This document shows, one piece after another, positions 23,945 through 35,639 of a stretch of DNA of 64,000 nt (positions within the stretch are counted from its first letter, which is position 1; the number at the start of each line of letters is the position of its first letter). Location of the stretch: NCBI GenBank assembly GCA_022497155.1, contig MU385710.1, forward strand, positions 434,001 through 498,000. Reading direction: 5' to 3'. Source of the DNA: Whalleya microplaca. Its lineage: Eukaryota > Ascomycota > Sordariomycetes > Xylariales > Xylariaceae. The notes beneath the pieces are model-generated. The model searched no databases. It had not been told where the DNA came from and worked only from the letters and a program-made list of their open reading frames with translations. A program made the position numbers and the translations under genes.

Positions 23945-26502
23945 ATGCGTATTGAGACCAGTTTCTACTACGTCCTCGCCCTTTCTGGTCTCCCATGCCT
24001 TGAAGCACAGGACGCCCAGTGCGCAACCGTCGCTGATGGCTGCGACGGTGGCTCAAGTAACGAGTCAGGCATTAGAAGTGCTATTGCGAGATTCGAGGAC
24101 GGTAAAGTCTATGGCGGGGGTGATCCTATTGTTATGTCCTCCGCTTTCAACGGGGATGCTCTTGCTATGGTCACTTATCTTTGTAACGACGAATCGATAC
24201 CTCCGAAGTTGGAGGGGTCCGTGATACGCTCGAGGTAATTCTTCCCAGAACATATTCATTAGAAGTTGTGCACCACTGATGTGACGTCTAGTTTCCAAAA
24301 AGTCCTCTCGTGCCCAAATCAATGCGGCGGAGTCGCTTCCCCTGACAACGAGCAGTGTGGCTTTGGAGTACTCGTGGCCAACAATGCTGCGAATGTGGAT
24401 TGCTTCTCGAAAGCGGTCAATGTTGTGCCCGCGAGTTCAGAACCGCAGATTATTCCATCTGTAGGCGCCTTCGGGACGCCCGTTTGTCTCATTGACAACA
24501 CAGAATCTCGCCTCTTGACCGAAGGGAGTCGTGTAGATCAAAGTTCATCTGGAATGACTGTGGATAAGTGTGTTGCCCTAGCCGCAGCCGACGGATGGCG
24601 ATACGCTGGTGTTGAGTCTGGCGGGTGAGTTATTCAGTATCCTCCTGTGGAGGTGTACCTAGCTAATCACTGGAATATGGATAGAGAATGCTATTGGGGA
24701 GACGTCGAGACGAACCCACAACAATCTGACCAGGCTGATTGTGACACCGTATGTGCTGGAAACCCCAGCCAGATCTGTGGCGGAAGCAATCGTATACTTG
24801 TGTACGAAAACACCAATAGCCACGCCGTCAACGATGCCAAAACCAGTGTCGACAAGTACCAGGAAGATCCTACCAACACAGATCTTGCACAGACAGCCAA
24901 GGATGCTATTGACAATGCACTAAACGGTGAGTTAAGAACTAGTTCTTGGTCTGTTTGCCATTACTTACGGCGAATCGTATAACAGAGGCGAAGAGTTTTC
25001 TTGACCAAATCGTGAACTCCGCGGTCAAAGCTGCCCAGGAACAGCTCGTTCAGGATCTGTCTGAGGCATCTTCTACTGCGGCGACGGCAGTTACCGCAGC
25101 GTCTGCAGCAATCGCAGCTGTCTTGGCAGATCAGATTGCCAAAGCAGTCGGTAAGTCATTTCGATGACCGTCATCAGCATTGAGCTTGTTTAACGGAGTG
25201 TCCAATCTCAGCATCCGAGCAAGCAGTCGAAGATGCCGAAAAGCAGCAGCCCACGCAAACGGCCTCACAGCCGCCATCAACAATCACAGAACCGCCCACA
25301 AGCACTCCAACACGCAGCAGTACCAGCTCCTCTTCATCATCGTCTACCTCATCTGCCTGCAAGTTGTGCGTCTCTTGCGCAGATGACCAGTTCCCTGAGA
25401 CAGGGCCGGGGGATAGCACTACAATCCCTGATGACGACCCAGCGCCACAGGATCAACAGACAGAACAGGGCCAGGACACCCAAGAACGAAGATCAGATCT
25501 GCTTAAACGCGCATCAAACTCGAAAAAGCAGATTGAAGTCTGTAATACGCCATACAAAAGCGGTGCATATCTAGCCGGAAATGGAAACAATCAATTCCCT
25601 GCCTTTGGGTATCAGTACACTGTTACACCGCAAAGCCCTTGCATCTGGAAGTATTATAATCTCACATGGAACCCAACCCAAGGAGGTACGCCAGCCGGTA
25701 CTAAGGGTGGGACATACGAGAGTAGGTTTCCTAGGAGAAAATATACCTTCAGTGTTTCACAAAAGCTAATCTCTGCGTAGCTGAACATGTCTACGAAGCC
25801 CAGCTAGTTAGACAGTTTGCTGAGCACGTTGGTAGCTTAGATACGGGCGGCAATTATTGCAGGACAGCTGGGTTCATCAAGAATATCCTTGCTCGGACCA
25901 CGAAATTCCCCGGTCGGGGTGCGAACCCCTTTGAGACGAGGGGTAGCTCAGCCCTGGGTCAGATGATGCTGAACTTGCCTGATAACAACAGCGGTACCGG
26001 AAACGGTGCTGAGCTCGTCGCACTCGACAAAGAGCTCAATATCCTAAAGGCCGCGATATTCAACGGCGCAACGACAACCTTCTCCACGACTAATGTCGCG
26101 GGCGGAAAGTTAGCTAAGATAACACGCTTCGCGATGCTGTGGTCATACTTATCCTCTCCTGGGGTCGCGGCGATCTTCAAGGCGACGAGCCAGCGCATGC
26201 GGGCGACTCTACGGACTCTCGATCAGGAGATCGCCGCGAGCACTATGACTAACCCCGGCATCCAGTTTGAGGACACCTACAGCCAGTGGGAAGACGACTT
26301 TCTGTTCAATCAGGGAGCCCTGGTGGAAAGCGAGATGGATCGTATCATTAGGGCAGTCATCACCCAGCTCCGGACAGACACGTCCCTCGGATCTCAGGGG
26401 TTACGAAATACTTACGTGGCTCAGGTCCAGTCTGAGACATCTCCTCAAGGCCGCGCTTTTCCTACCAGATGGTTTGACCTAGATGAGACGCTAGGCCCGT
26501 AA
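23945..26502 (+). CDS. Secreted WSC-domain protein with unrecognised C-terminal half, six exons
   Basis: Exons 23945-24234, 24292-24624, 24685-24926, 24986-25150, 25212-25721 and 25781-26502 give 753 aa; introns are 57-61 nt with matching phase. A signal peptide covers residues 1-21. A Cys-containing N-terminal region (VLSCPNQCGG) precedes a WSC domain at ~158-249 (C162, C190, ECYWGDVE at 209-216, CDTVCAGNP, ICGGSNRILVYE), a carbohydrate-binding fold of cell-wall sensors and secreted enzymes. An Ala-rich helical stretch (~290-345) and a Ser/Thr/Pro linker follow. The last ~300 residues (EVCNTPYKSGAYLAG, TEHVYEAQLVRQF, then a helical region) resemble C-terminal extensions of some fungal chitinase-type secreted proteins, but I cannot name the domain. 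No transmembrane helix is seen after the WSC domain, so this is not a Wsc-type sensor. Confidence 0.8.
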
Positions 26503-27224
26503 ACTGAACAAAACTGGGGATTCCGTTATCCTCTGTTGTAGAATTAAACAAGAGTTCTGACCTAGCCCTGTGTGCAAGAGGGCCCATGGGCATTGGATTA
26601 ATTGATTAGTGTGATAAGATTTCTAACCCATACATGCATTGAATAGACGTATATAGGACAATAAAAATTGCCTGTATACTAGTTACACTATATCACAATG
26701 TAGACTATATTCATAATTCTTATTAAGCATCGATACCAAGACGCCGCCTCATTATTTATGGTTAATTTACTCGTCGCTGTAGATCTCCTGCCTTGGTTCT
26801 CGACCGAGATCTGGACGGATGTTTCAGTTTTCCAGATGATGAGGAGCCAAATGATTGCGAGGCTGGGGATCTCAACGACTAAGGGGAGCAGGTATTCACG
26901 TTGCCAGCCGCGAGCTGTCCCCGTACACGTTAATGGTAATGGGAACAGAGTATTAGGACTAGAGTAGTCAGTGACCATAGAATTCAGTTTGTTATCCGGT
27001 AGTACTAAGGAGTGATTGACTACAGTTTCGCCGACACTGCTTGCAAGTGCAGTGGGAGGGACTCATCCCCTAAATAATCAGGAAAAAGAATAGAATCTGA
27101 CATGAACTCCGACAACAGTCCTGCAAATGGCCACTCCTTCCTCCCCACTTCCCACAACATGTAACAGCCAATTTATCCACGCAGCGACCCCTCAAGCTAC
27201 TTATAGGTATCTTCTCATTTTATT
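26503..27224. other. Convergent intergenic region
   Basis: 3' flanks of the WSC gene and the small secreted gene. Short open frames at 26688-26978 look fortuitous. Confidence 0.45.
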
Positions 27225-27563
27225 CTAGATACAGATCGCCGAAAGCCAGGGTGGCACCGACCCTGGGATGCGAACCGCATCAAAACAACAGTTTCCGGGC
27301 GTCGAGGCGTGACACCCGTAGAGGCCCGCCTCCCCGCCTTGGCAGTCTTCTTGCTCATAGAAGACGCACACAGAGGTTCCATCTTGCGTCCACGAGTACG
27401 CGCCAGACGGAAGATTCACGCATGCGGTAACATCGGGCATGGTTATGTTGGTGTTGGGACAGGAGTCTGCGCAGGGACAAGGGCTGATCCCTACCCACTT
27501 AGCTACTGTGAGGCTCGTGAGAGTAGCCAAGGATAAAGCTTGTGAGAGAGTGAAGAGTTTCAT
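27225..27563 (-). CDS. Small secreted cysteine-rich protein (effector-like)
   Basis: Single exon, 112 aa. A signal peptide (about residues 1-21, ending near TVA) leads into a ~90-residue mature protein with ten cysteines: PCPCADSC, ACV, SVCVFYEQEDCQG, YGC, GNCC and a C-terminal IC. The VCVFYEQEDCQG segment resembles CQFFLDLDCQGA in the neighbouring crystallin-like protein. Size, signal peptide and cysteine density fit an apoplastic effector or antimicrobial-type protein; the family is not recognised. The frame has no internal splice sites and the start is the first ATG. Confidence 0.7.
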   Translation of the reverse strand: MKLFTLSQALSLATLTSLTVAKWVGISPCPCADSCPNTNITMPDVTACVNLPSGAYSWTQDGTSVCVFYEQEDCQGGEAGLYGCHASTPGNCCFDAVRIPGSVPPWLSAICI

Positions 27564-30500
27564 GGTGGAGTGTCAAGTCTTAAGGTTGGCATAGAATTGC
27601 AATTTTGTTGTCCGATGAAAAGGCAATAGATGAACAGAATACGTATCAAACTAAAGAAGCGGCACGATTGGTATTTATCAGAATGTTCGTAGTAATCATT
27701 GCGGGATTGGGAATGACTCTTAATCCTGTTGAGCGTAATATTGAGACATGGACCATGACTCAGCCACTTGTGTGCTTACTTGGTTAGCCTGAAGGCGTTG
27801 ATAGTAGACTATCCTGTGCTAGCAGAGCTCATCAAGCTAGATGTACATGTATATGGCTTGTCACTGTATATGAGGCATGCCATTCTAAGCGTAGCTTATC
27901 AGGTTTAGCAAAGTGAATAAATCATAAGATGAGAGGTATAAAAGGGATACATATTTAAAGCTTTACTGCAAAGAATAAGGGAAATCTGCACCAGAAGACG
28001 CTAAGATTTGAGACAATAATGGGATAAGCAAAATAAATAGAAAGGTAGCTTTAAGAATAAAGACAAACAGTTAAGTGCTACCTTCTACGGCTCATAATTG
28101 AGACAATATCACGTGTCAGTTGCATGAAATATCGAATGCTATGGAATATACCTAAACTTAACACATGTATGTCTTTCCTTAGGTGGCTTAGAAGAGTAAG
28201 CATGTACCACGGTAATTATTATTTGAGAGCTTTCATGGTCGCAACTAGTCAATTGATTGTTATAACTTTCTAAGTGATCTCCTAGAAGGTGAGAAAATCT
28301 GCTTTGAATACTGAGCGTTCGGAAACAGTATTTTGCAGAGCTCCATATTAAAAAGGGGTAACTCACAACCCTATCCTGACAGCATATAATATGTACGCAG
28401 TAGTGACTAAAACTTCTCGCTGAGTCTTATTTTTCTACAGTTTATTATCAACCCTGTTCTTATATCATAAGCACATACTAAGACGGATTTGTGGTTTAGG
28501 AAATGCCACATATTTTTCAATAAAGTTTTATGTATTGAAATTAAAGTCAATACATTTTGATACGTGGCACTAGGGGAAACAAGGGATAGTAGGAGCATGG
28601 AGGATATCTTCTCAGCAGCATTGATATTTCCTCCATGTGAGTATACTCCCTTATATCTCCTCACCTAGTCTTCATATATTAAAATGCTAGAGTATTTACG
28701 CAATTACGGTTTACTTCCCATCCCCAGATTTCGATTTAAGGGGCCAAAATTAGTGCTCATATACCCCTAACTTTTCTTTTCTTTCTCGTTTATGCACATT
28801 GTGATATTCTAAGCTATATTGAATTTTCATTCCATTTCCCTAGTACTTTCATGCATCTTAGCTATCTTTGTATAATTAATCGACGAGCACATCTGTCGCA
28901 ATGCTTGCTGGTAGACTGCCTCAACTTAGGCTCACACTAGGTGTCTTAAGTACACTTTGATTAGTTTTGTATCCATCTTTTAGGAGAGATCTGTTGAATA
29001 GGCTTTACACTATAGTATAGGTATCGTGCGAACGATTGGGGGTTGTAACTAATCTGTATTACTATATGTCTTCTATGTACGAAAGAAAGTGAGGGAATTC
29101 CTCGTGCGGAGAAGATATGAAAATCTTTTCGCGCTAGGGTAGCTTAGTCAGCTACCCCTGATCGCACGGCTGAACTGAGTGTTATTCCAACAAGATCCTT
29201 TAATATCGCTTCATGTTTCTGTCGTGTCTTGCATAGATCAGAGTAAGTAGATGTCTGCTAAATACCACTTCATGAACAATCGTCTCTTGTGGCTTCCAAT
29301 TAAGGATATATCCTACATGTAGTAGCAAAATTGTAACGAGGCACTGATAATTCTACATTATGTGTGTCTCACTCACTAGTTTTTATATCTATTATGCTGC
29401 AATTTGACGTTGACGGATTATAACCCAATATACTACGTGATTCTCCCGCGGTTTCTTATGGCTATTAGTCAGTAGCATATGTATACTGAGGCGCTACGAT
29501 TTCTCAATGTTCCCTATGCATGTAATAGGGCATTGGTTGACTCATATCTTCACGCGGGAGTATTAGCTTCACAGTTTCGTGCCTCCTCTCTCCACCGCCT
29601 TGAGTGTATCCATAATATTGGACATCTCTCTAGTCAAATCGGGTATAATTCAATTGATAACTTCTTCTCTAAAGTTGAAAATTGTACGAAGTTCATGATC
29701 ACGAGCTTCCTCTTTGAGGTTTGTTCCCCTCCGGTCCCATAGGAAATGATTTTGCTCAACCAACATAAGTGCAGTTCAGTTAAGGAAGGTGGCATGAATT
29801 CGACCAAATGCGTTTTAAATGATTCCAATTGCTCCAAACAAGGCAACATACACGAGAGTGTTTGTTTTGTTCGACATTACTGCTTTATGTTGCGAAGGGC
29901 AGTAGATATGTCTGCCAGCATCCTCATCCAACAGTGGTTCGTGTGTTGCACTAAGGAAAAAAGGAAACGAGTGACGTTCCTAGACAATACTTATAGATAG
30001 TTAACTACCTACCTAGTTATATTTATTAGTAGGTACTGCATATTCTACTTTTACCCTCCCCACAGCGGGATCTAAGATTACTTCATGTAGGTACAGGGGC
30101 TACATTACCTGTAGTTGTGGGGTGGGATTGAGCGATATCCACCAATTACCCACTATCAATTGCGACGATGATGTGAGTGGTGGAAATAAAATGCCAGTCT
30201 GATTCTTTCAGGCACATACTCCGTTCATTAATGATGGCCACGTAACGGGTCATTGGTTTAACACACGAGCTCACCTCAAGAGGAGGATGTAATATGTGAC
30301 AAATCGCTGTTGAAGGGTTTGGTTCATTTTGTGAAAGCGGTTCAGCTTCTTCGCCTGGTTTTATCTAATTGGGTGGCACATATTGGACCCTCTCATAAGG
30401 TAGGATTACCTTCGATGTCTGGCCGGTTCTCACCAGGATGTATGCTCGCGGTAACTCTACGCCGAAAGCCCCTGAGGAAGCCATCATGGGTATAGATGTT

Positions 30501-30583
30501 AGCTATATAAATCGTTTAGAACGCCACCTAAAGACGACACGAGGAGCAACCGAAGGTCAATGATACATTGCATATCCTTCAAG
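27564..30583. other. Long AT-rich gene desert
   Basis: About 3 kb without a convincing gene. Between 29470 and 30000 both strands have moderately long open stretches; the minus strand reads HELRTIFNFREEV and LTREMSNIMDTLKAVERGG with stops, which may be a decayed coding relic, but I cannot establish it. The end holds the rhamnogalacturonan lyase promoter. Confidence 0.4.
30504..30510 (+). promoter_or_regulatory. TATA box of the PL4 lyase gene
   Basis: TATATAA 74 bases before the selected ATG. Motif and spacing only. Confidence 0.4.
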
Positions 30584-32458
30584 ATGGCCTCCTTTCTATT
30601 CCTCGCGGCTCTTTCAGCGTGGATTGCGCCTGTTCTGGGTATCACTGTCACTACTGCGGACTCTTCTTACACTGTTGACACCGAGAGTAGCTATGGCTTC
30701 ACGGCGACCATCAGTCGCTCATCTTGCGACATCACGTCTTTGAACTATTATGGCACCGAGTATCAGTATAGTAGCACCTACAGCCATATTGCTTCTGGCC
30801 TGGGTTCTGCAACAGTCTCTTATACTACTAGTGGTGAGTAGGTACTCTACATCCTTACATCTTGTCTAATAAATAGTTATAGGTGACTACGTGATTTTCC
30901 AGTGTGTCGCAGACAACGACAGCTTTGACCTAACTCACTACATGGTGTTTGCGGATGCATCCGACTCAATTTATATGGGCACTTATACTATTTCTGAGCC
31001 TTCTATTGGAGAGCTACGCTACATTTTCCGCCTCACGGGCCTTACCGAGGCATACCCATACGCCACCGTCTCGAATACAGCTGATGGAACTGCCGTCGAA
31101 GCTTCCGACGTCTATCTAGTCGGGGATGAAACGCGTAGCAAGGTAAAGATCCAAGATCTAAAGTAGATAAGCTAGGGTGCTGACTCCCAGGACAGTTCTA
31201 CTCGTCAGAGCGTTTCATCGATGACGATGTTTACTGTGCAACGAATACAGGCGCTTCAGTTCACGCATGCTTCGGTGTGTAAATTTCATTCTCACATTCG
31301 CTCTCTACCTATCCCGGACCGTTACTTCTAAACTATAGGCTTAAACGTGAATGCAACAATCACTGACCCCTATCATCACAGTGCGCCCTAACAGTCAGGC
31401 AACCGAGAAGAGCTCAGGCGGGCCATTCTTCCGTGATATCGATCTCAACTATGGTGGCGACTACCATTCCGTGACGTACTACATGAACTCGAACCACGCG
31501 CAGACAGAAAGCTACCGTCAGGGTTTCCACGGGCCATACGTCTTCAGCTTCTCGCGCAGCGGTATTCCCAAAACCAGTGACTACGATGTATCCTTCTTCG
31601 ACGACCTAGATCTTACCGGGTACACCGGCGCATCGGGGCGCGGCTATGTGAAGGGTACGGCATCAGGGGTCTCGAGCGACTTCCCCATTGTACTGCACTG
31701 GTACAACGACGACTACCAGGGATGGGTCTATGCGTCGTCCTCGGGCTCGTTCACGTCGCCGGCGCTCGTTGCGGGAAGTTACACCATGAAGCTGTACCAG
31801 GACGAGTTCCTCGCCGCCACGGCTACGGTCTCCGTGTCCGCAGGCGCCACGGCAACAGCGAATATCGCCGCCACGAACACGATCTTGACTGATTCGCACA
31901 CCACCGTCTTCCAGATGGGCGACTATGACGGACAGCCGACCGGGTTCCTAAACGCCGCCAACCAGCTGCGGATGCATCCGTCCGACAGCCGCATGTCTGA
32001 CTGGAGCCCCGGAACCGTGGCGTCGAGCGCCACGTCTTCCCTCCCCATGGCCATATTCACGGACGTCAATAACGGCCAGGTGATCTCGTTCTCGCTAGAC
32101 AGTGCCATCAGCAGCGAGGCCACGCTGCGCATAGCGACCACGCTGGCCTATGCGAGTGGCAGGCCACAGGCTACTGTCAATGATTACTCGTGCTCCGCAC
32201 CGTCCGCGCCGACGGCGATTGATAGTCGTGGAGTCACCAGAGGCGCATATCGTGGGTACGGCGATGTATACGACTGCACTATTCCGAGCGGCACGCTTAC
32301 GAGTGGCTCCAATACCGTCACCATTAATGTGATCTCAGGCAGCAGTGGCGATGCCTACCTCAGTCCGAACGTGGTGAGTATCCTCTTATCAACCTAGACT
32401 GTGGCGAGTTTTTCTAACTAGGTGCTAGATTCTCGATGCCATAGAGCTTTTCTATTAG
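30584..32458 (+). CDS. Rhamnogalacturonan endolyase, polysaccharide lyase family 4
   Basis: Exons 30584-30833, 30883-31142, 31196-31274, 31382-32373 and 32429-32458 give 536 aa, close to characterised fungal RG lyases. The last exon encodes only ILDAIELFY and would be easy to miss. A ~20-residue signal peptide precedes the catalytic domain. K170 (in SKFYSSERFIDDD; position 150 after signal removal) and H235 (in MNSNHAQTE) match the catalytic Lys and His of the Aspergillus aculeatus PL4 enzyme. SSGGPFFRDI is a family landmark. A fibronectin-like and then a CBM-like beta domain follow. The enzyme cleaves the rhamnose-galacturonate backbone of pectin RG-I by beta-elimination outside the cell. 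An in-frame ATG at 30560 is possible, but the one used gives the cleaner signal peptide. Confidence 0.92.
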
Positions 32459-35400
32459 GCTATTTGATAAAAATACCTTCCTATTGGACAAGCAGTACAG
32501 AGCGCTTGGGCGGTTCAGGCTCGATTCGAGATGATATAATGAGATGATTGGACACTGCGACTGAAGCCATTGAGCACTCGATAATTCTTATATGATACTC
32601 AAAATATATACCCTATGATGTCTTGATTACCATTTATGACCTTGAAACTGCTTCAAAAGTTCGCAATACGAGCGCGGGATTTGTCCGTGGATAAAGGTAC
32701 CATATTACTAAAGCAACATGTGCTTAGGGATAGAGAGTTGACCTGAATGCCCATTTCGTCTACAGGTGATAAATAAGACTGTTGGCAATGTGGCTCAAGA
32801 TTTAAATCCTACGTCGTATAAGACAGAAGCAGAGAGCAATATATAGATCCTCAAGTACTTATACCATGATGACCCATGTTATTGAGGAGATAATGGCTTG
32901 ATTGGTGTAAGACGAAGCTAGGCGAAGGGGCTCTGTTCATATACAGGCGGAGGCCAGATATAAGGCCGCATCAGCCCTATAGGGCGTTAACTAGCGCACC
33001 CGCCGATGTAGTACGTTTCTCCAGCCGTTCAAGCCAACCGAGGACCGGCCGAAGCTAAACCTCACGAAATGAAAGGGACGGTAAGGGCCGTAGGGCCGTC
33101 TGGTCAATTACACACCAGGTACCAGGCTCAGCTGAGCTTGGGATAACCCAGCCGAAAGCCCCAGTTCGTCAGCTCACCTGATGATCCGTCTGCTGGGGGG
33201 TGGATGTAGTTAGGCCTCGTCACGTGCTGCGGAGGTGAGCCTTTAGGCTCACGCCGATACCTTAGATTAGCTCAGAACTTGGAAACTACACACCCTTAAC
33301 AGCCATCGAACGTCTTCTCCGTCGGATGGCAAGATCTAGATTAGAGTTGCCGTAGTGCGAGTGTTATCTAGTATCGTCGGGGTATCTCGCTGGGCCCTGA
33401 TTGGCTGGCTATATACGAGCGGTCATAGTCATGATCGTCTACTTGCTTCCATTTCTCGGCTTCTGTTTGCTGGATTGCATACTTGAGAAGAAGGTTAGAG
33501 ATTAGCTAGCAGATGGCATTGTTATATATAGATGCAAGGGATCCTTTTCTCACAATTCAAACCGGGACACGCGCGCTTGCTATAGGTTGGGGATTGAAGA
33601 CGCTCGGAGTGTAACGCCTGCGGATCGGGAGGTGCCCTTCCCGCGTTTCTTGGTGCGGTAGATAAATCCAGCGAGCGTCCTATGGCCTGTGAACTACATC
33701 TGTAGTAAGCAATTTGAAGGATGAGCGGGATTTTGTGAGCAATCCAAATGGTCACGGGTGTATCCAACATCGGCCATCATTAGTCTGTCGTGAAACATTG
33801 GACGAGAGCTGCCTGCCGTGCCAAATTCAGAGCAACTGTTCCTTAGATGTATATAAACATAAGGCGGTGAATGTTTGAGGGCGATTTATAAATACGAAAA
33901 AATGGAACAGCTTGTATATGCTACGTAGTATCTAGATACGAATAGATTAGACTGCTTGACTGCTGCTCGTGATCAAGCGGACAGAATTCAACCGAACGAC
34001 GGACCGCCATGGCCCACAAACTACCCGTATAGAAGGTGGTACAATGGCAATTAACTAAGACAACGTTAACTGTGGCACAGAAAGCAGTTGTTCTACATTC
34101 TGAAAACAAGTGGTCCCAGCCTGCACGAAGACCTTCTGATCTAGGACTAGTCGTTGGCGCCTGTCAGATCGTATTCTGCATAGCATGTGCAGCAACAAGC
34201 ACCAACCAACGGTCTGTCTAACAATTTGGCTGGATTGGGTAGGCCGTTAGGTCTCCCAGCCCGCGCGCAAGAAGCCTTCTAGAAGGACACTAGGGACAAC
34301 GCGGTGTAACTGGGTGCACATGTCTGGGAGGAAGGAGGCTGCTGGAGGCTGCATGGTGTTAGCCTAACAGGCTGAAAAGTTGACCAGTGATAGGCAGAGG
34401 CTAGGATGAATGCGATGTCGTGTGTTGCGCATTTCGCTCTACACCAGGAAACAGTTACCATCGTGTCGGGTTGGACACCCACGTAGCGTTGCTACTATGT
34501 AGTCGCATCGTACTGGGGGGTTCAACGGCCGAGATAGACCTCGAGATCTTCTTCGTCAGGACTCCTCGTCAAGCCATATTATCATGACTGTGGTCGCATA
34601 CCGTGATGATCTGTCGTATTGGTGTAGTGGGGCGGTTCATTCGGCCCAGCTTTAAGCGGCGCGGGTCCCAAGACGATGTTAGGTTAAGCTATTGCCTATA
34701 AGCTTTATTGCCCCATCCTTATCAGAGCTGAGGATCAATCCTTGTGGGACGATTTTATGCCCATTGCAGATATAGGATTTGATATAATACTAAGTTAATA
34801 ACATGGCGAAAGCAGATAGAGGAATGCCTCGGCAGAAAGACTACATGTATACCTACCATATCATGCATGCGATATGCTGACAGAGGACGGCGTCACCTCG
34901 TCCCGGGATTTCAAATCCAGTCTGAGGCGGTCGTGGTCAACATCCTGATTGGGTGCTTAGGCTGATATTAGAGAGTAGCTGACTGGTTGAGGTTCGTTCT
35001 GGAACAGATCAAACGTCGATCAGCTTTTACCAAGGTTGTACTATGTACTATGTTAGGTAGTGGGGACGTCGCGTGTTGGTATGTAGCCTGTGTAGGTAGG
35101 AAGAAACTGAAATCATCGACAGCATCACCTTCCTGATGTGGCCGTGGATCGCCAGGGCTCTGCGACCCATTGGGCGGACGAGACCCCCTAGATACCTAGA
35201 TAGAGTTCCTGAGACTCGTACCTTCGTATCTCTTTGTGAGAATTCGAGATCCTCGAACGGGCCGGGCAGGCCCGTTGGACTGGCTGGACCCTGTGCACGT
35301 TTCGCTGCTTATCTCTCGCTATGGGGATTTGGGCTAAGGAATACAAGCTAACGGTAGAGTGGGAATCCGTGCGGATGTTGGTGTCGCATGTCGATAACCA

Positions 35401-35639
35401 AAGCCCAGGGTCTCAGTCAATCGCTGCACTCTATTTTGGTGCTATGCGAGGTAAAGATACGCCGATGGGTGACTGGTTGTCCTACCGTGGAAGTGTATAT
35501 GCGCCGATATTAACGATATATTAATCAGAGGCATCCCCCCATTCTCGCTCGCGCCCGCGTATCTTCCATTTAATTCCCTGAATATTCTACTAGTCGGTCG
35601 TTGTAGGTATCGTCTCCGACTTCACGAATATCCGCAATC
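32459..35639. other. Gene desert with repeats
   Basis: About 3.2 kb with no supported gene. A dispersed-repeat copy lies at 32921-32986 and a moderately GC-rich stretch with several short inverted repeats near 33000-33250. The last ~100 bases are the transporter leader. Confidence 0.45.
32921..32986 (+). repeat. Dispersed repeat, copy B
   Basis: Shares the 13-mer CATATACAGGCGG with 57662-57674 and the 15-mer TCAGCCCTATAGGGC with the minus strand of 58036-58110. This copy joins both blocks, so it may be the least degraded. Confidence 0.6.

Noticed and set aside
34890..34935. GGATTTCAAATCC segment resembling a tRNA T arm
   Set aside because: No matching acceptor, D or anticodon stems around it.
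35136..35524. Two short plus-strand frames before the transporter
   Set aside because: Low similarity to any protein pattern; more likely promoter sequence of the transporter.
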